The notes under the pieces: model-generated
What the model saw: only the letters and a program-made list of their open reading frames with translations
The model's database searches: none
What the model was told of the DNA's origin: nothing
Assembly: GCA_964471405.1 (NCBI GenBank)
Contig: CAYYGH010000008.1
Span: 1-59,436, forward strand
DNA from: J084 sp964471405
Lineage (GTDB): Bacteria > Pseudomonadota > Alphaproteobacteria > Sphingomonadales > Rhodothalassiaceae
Length of the DNA: 59,436 bases
Reading direction: 5' to 3'
Made by a program: the position numbers and the translations under genes
Shown: positions 8,055 through 16,668 of the stretch, in pieces
Numbering within the stretch: the first letter of the stretch is position 1
How the letters are laid out: each line of letters begins with the position of its first letter

Positions 8055-9602
8055 GTGGACGAGACCATCCTCATCATCGATTTCGGCAGTCAGGTCACCC
8101 AGCTGATCGCCCGGCGCGTGCGTGAGGCGGGCGTCTATTCCGAAATCGTCCCCTTCCAGAAGGCCGAAGAGGGGCTTGCGCGGCTGAAGCCGAAGGGGGT
8201 GATCCTCTCCGGCGGACCGGCAAGTGTCACGGATCCGGGAAGTCCCCGCGCCCCGGAGGAGCTCTTCCGGATGGGCCTGCCGATCCTCGGCATCTGCTAT
8301 GGGCAGCAGACGATGGTCGTGCAGCTGGGCGGGCGCGTGGAAGGTTCGGAGCATCAGGAATTCGGCCGCGCCTTTCTTGATGTCGTGGATGACTGTCTGC
8401 TTTTCGAGGGCGTCTGGGCGAAGGGCGACCGCGAGCAGGTATGGATGAGCCATGGCGACCGCGTCGTCGCGCTTCCCCCCGGCTTCAAGGTGGTCGGCCG
8501 CTCCGAGGGCGCGCCCATGGCCGCGATCGCCGATGACGAACGCCGCTTCTACGGCCTGCAGTTCCATCCCGAGGTCGTGCACACGCCCCAGGGCGCGAAG
8601 CTCATTGCGAATTTCGTACACCGGGTGTGCGGCTGCACGGATTCCTGGACGATGGCCGCCTTCCGGGAGAGCAAGATCCGTGAAATTCGTGAGCGCGTGG
8701 GAACGGGCCGGGTGATCTGCGGCCTGTCGGGTGGTGTGGACAGTTCGGTGGTCGCCGTCCTGCTGCACGAGGCGATCGGCGACCAGCTCACCTGCGTATT
8801 CGTCGACACGGGGCTGATGCGGCTCAATGAACCCCAAGAGGTCGTCTCGCTGTTCCGCGACCACTACAACATCCCTCTCATCCACCGGGATGCGAGCGAG
8901 CTGTTCCTGTCGGCGCTGAAGGGCGTCACCGACCCCGAGGCCAAGCGCAAGACCATCGGCAAGCTCTTCATCGACGTCTTCGAGGAAGAGGCCCGCAAGG
9001 TCGGCGATGCGGAATTCCTGGCCCAGGGCACGCTCTATCCGGATGTCATCGAAAGCGTCTCGTTCACGGGCGGCCCGTCGGTGACCATCAAATCCCACCA
9101 CAATGTCGGCGGCCTGCCGGAGCGCATGAAGCTCAAGCTCATCGAGCCCCTGCGCGAGCTCTTCAAGGACGAAGTGCGCGCACTCGGCCGCGAGCTGGGG
9201 CTGCCGGAGGCCTTCGTCAAGCGTCACCCCTTTCCGGGGCCGGGGCTTGCCATCCGCATCCCCGGTGAGGTGACCCGCGAGAAGGCGGACATCCTGCGCA
9301 AGGCGGACGCCATCTTCCTCGAGGAGATCCGGCTTGCCGGGCTCTATGATTCCATCTGGCAGGCTTTCGCGGTGCTGCTGCCGGTGAAAACCGTCGGCGT
9401 GATGGGCGATGCCCGCACCTATGACCATGTCTGCGCGCTGAGAGCCGTCACCTCCGTGGATGGCATGACGGCGGACTCCTATCCCTTCGATCATGCCTTC
9501 CTGTCGCGGGTGGCGACCCGCATCATCAACGAGGTGCGCGGCATCAACCGCGTCGTCTATGATGTGACCTCCAAGCCCCCCGGCACGATCGAGTGGGAGT
9601 AG
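8055..9602 (+). CDS. guaA: GMP synthase (glutamine-hydrolysing)
   Basis: GuaA aminates XMP to GMP using glutamine and ATP, completing the pathway begun by guaB. Residues 1-200 form a class I glutamine amidotransferase with nucleophile C81 in GICYGQQ and the FHPEVVHT histidine/glutamate motif. The ATP-pyrophosphatase domain carries the loop GLSGGVDSSV near residue 223. The C-terminal dimerisation domain ends NRVVYDVTSKPPGTIEWE, the family terminus. It starts with GTG after AGGAGACGGAG. The 515-residue length is normal. An 84-bp gap separates it from the TPR gene. Confidence 0.97.
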   Translation: MDETILIIDFGSQVTQLIARRVREAGVYSEIVPFQKAEEGLARLKPKGVILSGGPASVTDPGSPRAPEELFRMGLPILGICYGQQTMVVQLGGRVEGSEHQEFGRAFLDVVDDCLLFEGVWAKGDREQVWMSHGDRVVALPPGFKVVGRSEGAPMAAIADDERRFYGLQFHPEVVHTPQGAKLIANFVHRVCGCTDSWTMAAFRESKIREIRERVGTGRVICGLSGGVDSSVVAVLLHEAIGDQLTCVFVDTGLMRLNEPQEVVSLFRDHYNIPLIHRDASELFLSALKGVTDPEAKRKTIGKLFIDVFEEEARKVGDAEFLAQGTLYPDVIESVSFTGGPSVTIKSHHNVGGLPERMKLKLIEPLRELFKDEVRALGRELGLPEAFVKRHPFPGPGLAIRIPGEVTREKADILRKADAIFLEEIRLAGLYDSIWQAFAVLLPVKTVGVMGDARTYDHVCALRAVTSVDGMTADSYPFDHAFLSRVATRIINEVRGINRVVYDVTSKPPGTIEWE

Positions 9603-9636
9603 GTCTCCCACCGGCGGGCAGGTCCGGGAGGGGAGG

Positions 9637-9657
9637 CCGGCCGGCGACCGGCCGGCG
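9637..9657. terminator. GC-rich hairpin between convergent genes
   Basis: A perfect 9-bp stem (GCCGGCCGG pairing with CCGGCCGGC) with a 3-base CGA loop lies between the guaA stop and the converging TPP-enzyme gene. It has no U-tract, so it would act, if at all, as a bidirectional or Rho-assisted terminator. A smaller stem (TGGGAG/CTCCCA) overlaps the guaA stop codon. Confidence 0.45.
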
Positions 9658-9666
9658 GCTTCCGCT

Positions 9667-11229
9667 TCAGGCCAGCTCGGCAACGATCAGGCTCGGCCCT
9701 TCGTAGGCAAGGGCGTCTGCCAGAGCCTCATCGAAGGCGCCTGCCGTCTCGGCGCGCCAGGCCTTCACGCCGAAGCCTTCGGCCAGTTTCACCCAGTCAA
9801 GCCGGGGGCCTTCCAGCGAGAGCAGGGACCGCGCCTTCTCGCCCGTCTCTCCGACGAGGCCGAGGCGGGCGAGTTCGACATTGAGGATCAAATAGCTGTG
9901 ATTGGCGAAGATGATGTTGACGATATCAAGCCCCTCGCGCGCCTGGGTCCAGAGCGCCTGAAGGGTATAGGCACCGGCCCCGTCGCCGTTGAGCGTGATC
10001 ACCTTGCTGCCGGGTGCCGCCAGTTTCGCACCGATGCCCATCGGCATGCCCGCACCGATGGCTCCGCCCGTCAGACACAGCCATTCATGGGGCGCCGCCT
10101 GTTCCAGGAGGAAGTAGACTCCCAGCCCCGAGGTCGTCGAATCGTCGCAGATGATCGTGCCTTCCGGCATCCGTCGCCAGAGGGCGGCGCCGACCGCCTG
10201 GGGCGTGACGCGCTCATCGGGCTGCGTGAGGGGAGGCGCGTCGGCCGGCGGGATCACGGTCGGTTCGCAAGCGGCGTCCAGCGCATCGGCCAGCGCATGC
10301 AGGGCGCCGGTGACATCCTCGTCCAGCCCGGCCAGCCGCACGACCTGCGCCCCTTCCGGCACATAGCTCGACGGCTTGCCCGGATAGGCGAAGAAGCCGG
10401 CCGGCGGCCGGCTGCCGGCCAGCACCAGCAGATCGGCGTCCTTGAGGTCCTGGGCGGCACCTTCGGCAAAATACTGCAGCCGCGTCGCGCTGACACGGCC
10501 TGCGCCGCGGGAGATTCGGGCCGGGAATGTCTCCATCACAAGCCGCACACCCAGGGCGTCCCGAATGCGTCCGGCCGCCTTGAGGCCTTCCTCCCGGCAG
10601 GCCCGCCCACCCAGAAAGAGAACCGGATTGCGCGCCTTCCGGAGATGCCGGGCGAGCTCGGCAATCCGCTCCTCGGGAACGGAGGCGGGGGTCGGGAAGT
10701 TGAGGCCGGCCTGACCTGCCGGCTCCTCGACATCCGCCCAGGCGACATCGGCCGGCACGATCAGGCTCGCAACCCCGCCGGGCGGCCCATAGCTGGCTGC
10801 GACCGCCTCCAGCACCGTCTCGCGCAGAGCCCGCTCGTCCGCCGCTTCGCCCACCCAGCGCGAGACGGGGGCGGCCAGCGAGGCGATGTCGGAAGCAAGG
10901 GGCGGGTCGAAAACCCGGTGATGGCGGGCGTGATCCCCGATGATGTTGACAAGGGGGGAATAGGCACGGCGCGCATTGTGCAGGTTGGCCAGGGCATTCC
11001 CATGGCCGGGCCCGAGATGCAGCAGGGTGGCTGCCGGCTTGTCGGCGATACGGGCATAGCCGTCGGCAGCGCCGCTTGCCACGCCTTCAAAGAGGGTCAG
11101 CACGCCGCGGATCCGCGGCTCGTGATCCAGGGCGGCGACCAGATGCATCTCACTGGTGCCCGGATTGGTGAAGCAGACATCCACACCGGCGTCCGCCAGC
11201 GTTCTTGCGATCACATCCGCACCCCGCAT
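9667..11229 (-). CDS. Thiamine pyrophosphate-dependent enzyme, acetolactate synthase/benzoylformate decarboxylase-like
   Basis: The 520-residue protein has the three-domain layout of TPP enzymes. The N-terminal Pyr domain carries the activating glutamate E48 in TLFEGVASGAADGYARI. A central domain follows, and the C-terminal PP domain has the metal/diphosphate motif GDGAGAYT (residues 415-422) with N in FANHSY about 28 residues on. Automated annotation would say acetolactate synthase large subunit, but no small subunit or ilvC is nearby. The gene upstream on the same strand is an FMN 2-hydroxyacid dehydrogenase, which fits a 2-oxoacid decarboxylase better. The start at 11229 follows AGGAGGAG; an upstream in-frame start has no such leader. 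Confidence 0.85.
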   Translation of the reverse strand: MRGADVIARTLADAGVDVCFTNPGTSEMHLVAALDHEPRIRGVLTLFEGVASGAADGYARIADKPAATLLHLGPGHGNALANLHNARRAYSPLVNIIGDHARHHRVFDPPLASDIASLAAPVSRWVGEAADERALRETVLEAVAASYGPPGGVASLIVPADVAWADVEEPAGQAGLNFPTPASVPEERIAELARHLRKARNPVLFLGGRACREEGLKAAGRIRDALGVRLVMETFPARISRGAGRVSATRLQYFAEGAAQDLKDADLLVLAGSRPPAGFFAYPGKPSSYVPEGAQVVRLAGLDEDVTGALHALADALDAACEPTVIPPADAPPLTQPDERVTPQAVGAALWRRMPEGTIICDDSTTSGLGVYFLLEQAAPHEWLCLTGGAIGAGMPMGIGAKLAAPGSKVITLNGDGAGAYTLQALWTQAREGLDIVNIIFANHSYLILNVELARLGLVGETGEKARSLLSLEGPRLDWVKLAEGFGVKAWRAETAGAFDEALADALAYEGPSLIVAELA

Positions 11230-11410
11230 CCTTCTGCTCCTCCTGATTCCTGTTGCGCCATTCCGCCCCCTTTTCGGGCCGTCCGGTCCGGTGGCGGGAA
11301 GGCGGCCGGCGATTCCTCCATCCAGACCTAGCACAGACCGGCAGTGAGGCGGCCTTCCTGCACCTCTTCATTTCGGCGGGCGGCCGCCGGGGAAGGGCGC
11401 AGGCGCCCCT

Positions 11411-12562
11411 TTACCTCATGTGCCGGATGAGGCTGCCGTCGATCTGGCCGACTTCCGTGACTCCCAGCAGGGCCATGCTGCGCCGGAATTCCGTCACCAG
11501 CAGATGGAGGAGGCGGTCGACACCCCGCTCGCCACCGGCAGCCAGCGCATAAAGATAGGGCCGGCCGATGGAAACGGCATTCGCACCCAGCGCCAGGGCC
11601 TTGGCCACATGGGTTCCGCGACGCACGCCGCCATCAACGATGATCTCCAGCCTGTCGCCGACGGCATTGCGGGCGGCTTCCACCATCTCGACGGGTGCGG
11701 GGGCACCATCCAGCTGGCGTCCGCCATGGTTGGAAAGCATGACGGCGGTCGCGCCATGATCGACGGCGCGGCGGACGTCATCGGGATGCATCACGCCCTT
11801 GATCGCAAAGGGGCCGCCCCACAGATCGGCCATCCACTCGGCATCCTTCCAGGAAAAGCTGCGGTCGAGCTGGGAGTCGAGATAGGCGGCGATCCCTTCC
11901 TTCTGATCGGCCTTGAGCTCCTTGCGATGGGCGATGTTGGCAAGGCGGAAATGGGGATCGCCGATGGCCCTGAGCGACCATCCCGGATGGAGGGCGAAAG
12001 ACAGCAGGGAGCGCGCCGTAAAGCGCGGCGGCAAGGCCATGCCGGTTCGCAGATCGCGTTCGCGATTGCCGCCCATGGCGGTATCCACCGTCACGCACAG
12101 GGCATCATAGCCCGCCGCGCGCGCGCGTTCGACGAGCTCGCGCACAAGTCCCCGGTCCTTGGCGACATAGACCTGGAAAAGGCGCGGTCCCTTTCCGACA
12201 GCGGCGACCTCTTCGATGCTGGCGGTCGAGACCGTGGACAGCCCGTAAAGCAGCCCGTGACGGGCGGCCGCCCGCGCCACCGCCAGCTCGCGCTCATGAT
12301 GGAACAGCCGCGACATGCCCGTGGGCGAAAGCAGGATGGGCGCGGCGACATCGACACCCAGCACCCTTGTGCCGGTGTCGATTTCCGTCACATCCACAAG
12401 CACGCGCGGGACGAGCTGGTAGCGTTGAAAGGCCGCCGTATTCCAGCGCAGCGTCCATTCGTCATCCGCCCCTCCTTCCAGATAATGCCAGATCGGCAGC
12501 GGCAGACGTCGGCGCGCGATGCGGCGAAAGTCCGCAACATTGTGACAGCTGGCAATGCCCAT
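11411..12562 (-). CDS. FMN-dependent 2-hydroxyacid dehydrogenase/oxidase (LldD/MdlB family)
   Basis: The 383-residue TIM-barrel flavoprotein oxidises L-2-hydroxyacids to 2-oxoacids. Family features visible are LPIWHYLEGGADDE at the N terminus, LLSPTGMSRLFHHERE, QVYVAKDRG, and the active-site SNHGGRQLDGAP. That motif gives catalytic H279 and substrate-binding R282. IIVDGGVRRGTHVAKALALGA binds the FMN phosphate. The substrate (lactate, mandelate, glycolate or longer) cannot be told from sequence alone. ATG 12562 has purine-rich leader sequence, and a TTG 21 bases upstream is the alternative. The TPP enzyme lies 181 bp downstream on the same strand. Confidence 0.9.
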   Translation of the reverse strand: MGIASCHNVADFRRIARRRLPLPIWHYLEGGADDEWTLRWNTAAFQRYQLVPRVLVDVTEIDTGTRVLGVDVAAPILLSPTGMSRLFHHERELAVARAAARHGLLYGLSTVSTASIEEVAAVGKGPRLFQVYVAKDRGLVRELVERARAAGYDALCVTVDTAMGGNRERDLRTGMALPPRFTARSLLSFALHPGWSLRAIGDPHFRLANIAHRKELKADQKEGIAAYLDSQLDRSFSWKDAEWMADLWGGPFAIKGVMHPDDVRRAVDHGATAVMLSNHGGRQLDGAPAPVEMVEAARNAVGDRLEIIVDGGVRRGTHVAKALALGANAVSIGRPYLYALAAGGERGVDRLLHLLVTEFRRSMALLGVTEVGQIDGSLIRHMR

Positions 12563-12803
12563 GGCCCCTTTCCACTCCTGCAAGCCGGTCGGATCCTACG
12601 GCGAAGCAGGACCAGCATGGCCGATGGATGAAGCCTCCCGCAAGGCCAACCGATGGCCGAAAACAGGAGGCCGCTCCGCTTTTTCTGCTCTTGATCCGGG
12701 CCTTCGTGACCCGCAACATGGACGGATGCAAGCATCTCCTCATGGGAGCGGACAGGAGCGGGCCCCACGCAAGGCGGGAGCCGCACAAGGAAGGAGAGAG
12801 GTC

Positions 12804-13241
12804 ATGAGGCCGAAGCGGGCGCAGGAGGAGGAACGCCCTGCCGGGAGCGCATGCGAGCGGGATCTGGCCCGCAATCGCCGCAGCCTGTTGCTGGGCTGGG
12901 GACTGCCGATCGGATTGCTGGCGCTGCCTAGCCTCGTTTCCATGCCGCTCTGGCTGGCTGTCGCCTGCCTGGCCGGAGGCTATGCCTGGATGGGGGTGGC
13001 CTGTCTTGCGAATGCCCGGCGCTGCGGGCGCCGCCACTGCTTTCTTACCGGCCCCCTCTTTCTGATCGCGTCCGGCCTGATCCTGCTTGTCGGGGCCGGG
13101 GTCATCGATTGGGGGCCGCGAGGGCTCATCTATGCGGTCTGGGGGGCGGCGGCTCTCGTGCCGCTGACCTTCGTTCCCGAATGGCTCTGGGGAGCCTATC
13201 GATCCGTTCCACATGGTTCCGGGGATGACCCGCAGCCGTGA
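12804..13241 (+). CDS. Conserved membrane protein of unknown function
   Basis: The 145-residue protein has a charged N terminus and four predicted membrane helices. Between helices two and three is the segment NARRCGRRHCFLTGP, a Cys/His-bearing loop that suggests a metal or thiol role, though I do not recognise a characterised family. AAGGAGAGAG precedes the ATG. It is divergent from the 2-hydroxyacid dehydrogenase and 44 bp upstream of the symporter pair, so it may share their transcript. Confidence 0.72.
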   Translation: MRPKRAQEEERPAGSACERDLARNRRSLLLGWGLPIGLLALPSLVSMPLWLAVACLAGGYAWMGVACLANARRCGRRHCFLTGPLFLIASGLILLVGAGVIDWGPRGLIYAVWGAAALVPLTFVPEWLWGAYRSVPHGSGDDPQP

Positions 13242-13285
13242 TTCTGGAACAGGCATCTGCACAATCTTCCATGGAAAGGACGGGC

Positions 13286-13522
13286 ATGAGCGCAAAAAGG
13301 GCACATCACCACGCGCGTGCACTGCTTCTCGTGCTGACGACCGGTCTGTTTCTGCTGCTGACCGGGATCTGGCTGACATGGCCGGAGGTGTTTGCCGCCA
13401 GGATCGGCGGCTCGTCCTGGACCTGGGCGATGGCCAGCGGGGTTGCGGCCTGGGCGTGGTTTCTGCTTGCGCTCGTTCTGGTGCCCCGCATCTCCGGTGA
13501 GCAGGGGGAAGGGCGGCGATGA
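13286..13522 (+). CDS. Small two-helix membrane protein, probable symporter partner
   Basis: The 78-residue protein has two hydrophobic helices (about 12-33 and 44-68) and a polar tail. Its stop codon overlaps the start of the sodium:solute symporter by four bases. Acetate-type symporters often have a small membrane partner in this position (YjcH/DUF485-like), which is the basis of the call. The sequence itself is not diagnostic. The start at 13286 follows AAAGGACGGG. Confidence 0.65.
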   Translation: MSAKRAHHHARALLLVLTTGLFLLLTGIWLTWPEVFAARIGGSSWTWAMASGVAAWAWFLLALVLVPRISGEQGEGRR

Positions 13523-15111
13523 TGGAGCGGCTGTTCTTTCTGGCCACCGTGGCCCTGACCATCGCGATCACGATCTGGGCCGCCCGGCGGGTGAAAGGTC
13601 TGGGAGAATTCTATGCCGCCGGCCGCCGGATTGCCGGCTGGCAGAATGGCCTGGCGATTGCGGGCGACTTTCTTTCGGCTGCGACCTTTCTCGGCATTGT
13701 CGGGCTTGTGACGACCCGCGGCTTCGATGCCATCATCTACATCCTCGCCCCGCTTGCGGGTCTGGCCCTGATTCTGGTGGCCTTTGCCGAGCCCCTGCGC
13801 AAGTTGGGGCGCTATACCCTGGCGGATGTGGTCGCGGTCAGGCTCGGCGGCCGCAGCATCCGGGCCCTGCTTGCCCTGTCCACGCTTGCGGTCAGTTTTT
13901 TCTATCTTCTGGCCCAGATGGTGGGAGCCGGGAGTCTGATCGAGATCCTCTTTGACATCGACTATCCCCTGGCCGTCGTGACGGTGGGGGTGCTGATGGT
14001 CTTCTATGTGGCGGCCGGCGGGATGCTGGCGACCACCTGGGTGCAGATCGTCAAGGCCGTGCTGCTGATTCTGGCCGTGACCGCCTTGGGGCTGCTGGCC
14101 CTTCATGCGCATGGATTTTCTCTTGATGCCCTCTACCGCAAGGCCGGCGCCCTGCATCCTGCCGGCCTGCGAATCCTGGCGCCCGGCAATCTGCTCACCA
14201 GCCCCTTTGCCGGCCTGTCGCTGGCGGCCGGGCTGGTCTTCGGCCTGGCCGGGCTGCCGCATCTGATGATCCGCTTTTTCACCGTGCCGGACGCCCGGGC
14301 CGCGCGGCAGTCGGTGCTGTGGGCCGGGCTGTTCATCGGCATCGTGTTCTTCTTCATCTTCTTCGTGATTGGATATGCGACCATCGTCCATGTGCTTCCC
14401 GACGCCCGTTTCCATGAGGCCGATGGCGGTCTGCGGGGCGGAGCGAACATGGCCGCGGTGCATCTGGCCTTCGCTCTTGGCGGACCGGTCTTCTACGGGG
14501 TGATCGCGGCGGTGGCCTTTGCCACGATTCTGGCCGTAGTGGCGGGATTGACGCTCGCTTCCGCCGGGGCCATCGCCCATGATCTGCTCACCCATGTCTG
14601 GCGTCGGGGAGAAGGCGGCGGCTCGACCCGGGCTCCCCGTCTGGCGGCCGTCATGGTCGGGCTTGTGGCGGTGGCGGTGAGTCTGCTGTTCGAGGGCCAG
14701 AACATCGCCTACATGATCGCGCTTGCCTTCGCGATCGCCGCGGGTGCGAACTTCCCGCTGCTGCTGGCCGTCCTCTACTGGCCGCGATTGACGGGCATGG
14801 GGGCCGTGCTGGGCATGAGCGCCGGCCTGGTGACGGCCCTCGTGCTGGTTGTCGGTGGGCCGGCGGTGTGGGTTTCCGCCCTGGGGCACGAGGCGCCGCT
14901 GTTTGAAATCGCCTATCCTGCGCCCTTTGCGATGCTGGCGGCCTTTCTGGGACTGGCAGTCGGATCCCTGCTGGATCGCGATGGCCAGGCCGGTGCCAGG
15001 GCAGGTTTCCGTGCCATGCGCGAGACGCTTGCCTCCTCCGGGGCGGCGATGGTAAGCGCGAACCACGAGATGACCGCGGGAACGCATGATCACGATGGAA
15101 AGGGCCGGTAA
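13519..15111 (+). CDS. Sodium:solute symporter, cation/acetate symporter-like
   Basis: The 530-residue integral membrane protein has about 13 helices. It shows SSS-family signatures: GLGEFYAAGRRIAGWQNG near the N terminus, GDFLSAATFLGIVGLV, and FGLAGLPHLMIRFFTVPD around residue 240. These match the ActP branch, which couples sodium entry to uptake of acetate and other short carboxylates. ActP proteins are usually about 550 residues. The substrate could be a 2-hydroxyacid, given the flavin dehydrogenase and TPP enzyme encoded divergently nearby; that is inference. A second in-frame ATG lies at 13522. Confidence 0.87.
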   Translation: MMERLFFLATVALTIAITIWAARRVKGLGEFYAAGRRIAGWQNGLAIAGDFLSAATFLGIVGLVTTRGFDAIIYILAPLAGLALILVAFAEPLRKLGRYTLADVVAVRLGGRSIRALLALSTLAVSFFYLLAQMVGAGSLIEILFDIDYPLAVVTVGVLMVFYVAAGGMLATTWVQIVKAVLLILAVTALGLLALHAHGFSLDALYRKAGALHPAGLRILAPGNLLTSPFAGLSLAAGLVFGLAGLPHLMIRFFTVPDARAARQSVLWAGLFIGIVFFFIFFVIGYATIVHVLPDARFHEADGGLRGGANMAAVHLAFALGGPVFYGVIAAVAFATILAVVAGLTLASAGAIAHDLLTHVWRRGEGGGSTRAPRLAAVMVGLVAVAVSLLFEGQNIAYMIALAFAIAAGANFPLLLAVLYWPRLTGMGAVLGMSAGLVTALVLVVGGPAVWVSALGHEAPLFEIAYPAPFAMLAAFLGLAVGSLLDRDGQAGARAGFRAMRETLASSGAAMVSANHEMTAGTHDHDGKGR

Positions 15112-15114
15112 GGC

Positions 15115-15396
15115 ATGACGGATGCGCGCATCTACAGGCCTTCCAAACCTGCCACCCAGTCGGGCCGGCGGACGACGAGGCAGTGGATCCTGGAAGTGGA
15201 AAATCCCGGGCCCCATTTCCGCGAGCCCTTGATGGGATGGACGGGCGTGGTCGGCACGCGCGGCCAGATCCGGCTCAGATTCGCAAGCCTCGCGGAAGCA
15301 AAGGCCTATGCGGAGCGTCATGGGCTCAGCTACCATGTTCTGCCGGCCCATGAGCCCAGACGCATCATCAAGTCCTACGCCGACAATTTCAGGTGA
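15115..15396 (+). CDS. NDUFS4-type NADH dehydrogenase (complex I) accessory subunit
   Basis: The 93-residue protein matches the ETC complex I subunit conserved region. ARIYRPSKPATQSG and WILEVE lie near the start, followed by PLMGWTGVVGT, the central RLRFASLAEAKAYAERHGL, and the closing IKSYADNFR. Alphaproteobacterial and mitochondrial complex I share this peripheral-arm subunit, which helps hold the N-module. It begins three bases after the symporter stop, and a tRNA gene follows. No other nuo gene is in the window. Confidence 0.9.
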   Translation: MTDARIYRPSKPATQSGRRTTRQWILEVENPGPHFREPLMGWTGVVGTRGQIRLRFASLAEAKAYAERHGLSYHVLPAHEPRRIIKSYADNFR

Positions 15397-15509
15397 AGGA
15401 CGCTTCCAGAACGGCAGGGCGCACAGGCCGGGCCGGCGGCGGCTCTTCCCGCGAAAGGCCGCGGACGGAAAGAGCCGAAGACGGGAATCGAAAACCCCGC
15501 ACAGGACGG

Positions 15510-15586
15510 GGCCCCGTAGCTCAACTGGATAGAGCAGTGGACTTCTAATCCACCGGTTGCAGGTTCGAGTCCTGCCGGGGTCGCCA
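15510..15586 (+). tRNA. tRNA-Arg (anticodon UCU)
   Basis: The 77-base cloverleaf includes an encoded CCA. The acceptor GGCCCCG pairs with CGGGGTC with one G-U pair. The D-loop has GCTCAACTGGATAGAGC. The anticodon stem GTGGA/TCCAC encloses a loop with TCT at 15544-15546, and the T-arm is GCAGGTTCGAGTCCTGC. It reads AGA codons, which are rare in this high-GC genome. Confidence 0.97.
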
Positions 15587-15723
15587 TTACCTCGTTGCGG
15601 AAGCAGCATGGTCCTGCGCCTTTCCGGCATGAGGGCGGATCTTGCCTTGGATGGGGCGAATCTGCCAGAAGGGGCGCGCATTCCGGTCGGGAGACGACGT
15701 CCGGAGAAATGGCCGGAAGAAGG

Positions 15724-15799
<76 letters not shown>

Positions 15800-15934
15800 G
15801 CACGCTTTTGGCGGCATCGATCCGTGCCGCGCCTTTGCATCTTCTCCCTATTCAGGAAGCCGTCTCTTTCAACCATCACCGCCGCTTCGACCCGGGAGGG
15901 TCTTGCGATCCTGCGGTTAATGATCGGCCTGGCG

Positions 15935-15950
15935 GTAACGATTTGTTAAC
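15935..15950 (+). promoter_or_regulatory. Possible CtrA-like box
   Basis: GTAA-N7-TTAAC matches the alphaproteobacterial CtrA consensus TTAA-N7-TTAAC except for one base. It lies about 80-97 bp before the start of the 161-residue unknown protein. A single short motif has a high chance rate, so this is suggestive only. Confidence 0.25.
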
Positions 15951-16031
15951 TGCTGTGCGATCAATATGGCCCGATTGTGGTGGGATCTCATGATCCGGGA
16001 TCCCGGAAAGCCGAACCTCAGGAGAGGGATC

Positions 16032-16517
16032 ATGGCGGTCATCGATGCAGGTGGTCTGGGTGGTGCTCTTGTCAACCGGCCGGACGGCGAGTTGCAGCCG
16101 AATCGGCCGGATGCGGGCCGGGTGTCGGGCACAGGGCGCGCGGCGGGCGAGACGGGCGCACGCAGTGGCGGGGATGCCGTCGTTGTCGACCTGTCGCCGA
16201 CAGCTCGCGCCATCGTCGAGAGCGGCCCTCAGGCCGTGCGCGAGTCCGATATCACGCCCGGCGCCAATGATGCGCTCGGCCGGGCTGCAGCAGGCGGTGG
16301 CGGGCCTGCGCCCACCGATGCCCTCATACCGGCTGCGGCCGCCGGCGGCAGCGAGGAAGCAGGCGAGGTGGTCGCCGGTCCCGCTGCGGGCGCGGAGGAA
16401 GCGGCCGAGAACGAGCCTCCTGCAGGCGGCAGCCCGGGCCGCGCGGATCGATCGGCCGAGCCCGCTGCCGGCGAGCGGTTCTCGCCGGTGGGGCGGCGCC
16501 TCAGCGTGACGGTCTAG
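16032..16517 (+). CDS. Low-complexity protein of unknown function
   Basis: The 161-residue protein is rich in Ala, Gly, Glu and Pro and probably largely disordered. A short conserved-looking patch DAVVVDLSPTARAIVE sits near residue 50, and the C terminus RFSPVGRRLSVTV is more ordered. There is no signal peptide or membrane helix. The start is set by GGAGAGGG just before the ATG; an upstream in-frame ATG at 15966 lacks this. The motif resembles LSPxAR segments that I associate with small flagellar-regulon proteins, but this is weak. Confidence 0.55.
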   Translation: MAVIDAGGLGGALVNRPDGELQPNRPDAGRVSGTGRAAGETGARSGGDAVVVDLSPTARAIVESGPQAVRESDITPGANDALGRAAAGGGGPAPTDALIPAAAAGGSEEAGEVVAGPAAGAEEAAENEPPAGGSPGRADRSAEPAAGERFSPVGRRLSVTV

Positions 16518-16622
16518 CTGGCCCGGCGCGCCGCCGTCCGGCCCTTGTCCCGATTCTTCCTGGGGCTTCGGGACCGGCAAGGCCCGCATTTCATGCCCGC
16601 CTTCATGTATTGATCGCCGTTT

Positions 16623-16652
16623 AAGGAGGTGAACCACCTCTCGTGGCTCACC
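16623..16652 (+). other. Perfect Shine-Dalgarno sequence with two competing hairpins
   Basis: AAGGAGGTGA (16623-16632) is fully complementary to the 16S rRNA 3' tail. It is part of a 6-bp hairpin GAGGTG-AAC-CACCTC (16626-16640). It also overlaps a longer alternative, GGTGAACCAC with GTGGCTCACC (16628-16637 and 16643-16652), with one A-C mismatch and a 5-base loop. No convincing gene follows: the only nearby frame begins GTG at 16643 and gives about 20 residues. It lies between convergent genes, so it may be a terminator, a leader peptide region or a small RNA. Confidence 0.4.
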
Positions 16653-16668
16653 GGCCGCTGATCATTGC

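Noticed and set aside
7914..9683. 589-codon open frame opposite guaA
   Set aside because: Antisense shadow with no domain features.
13306..15681. 791-codon minus-strand open frame across the symporter and a tRNA
   Set aside because: It runs through the symporter, the NDUFS4-like gene and tRNA-Arg in antisense and is rich in His, Gln and Arg.
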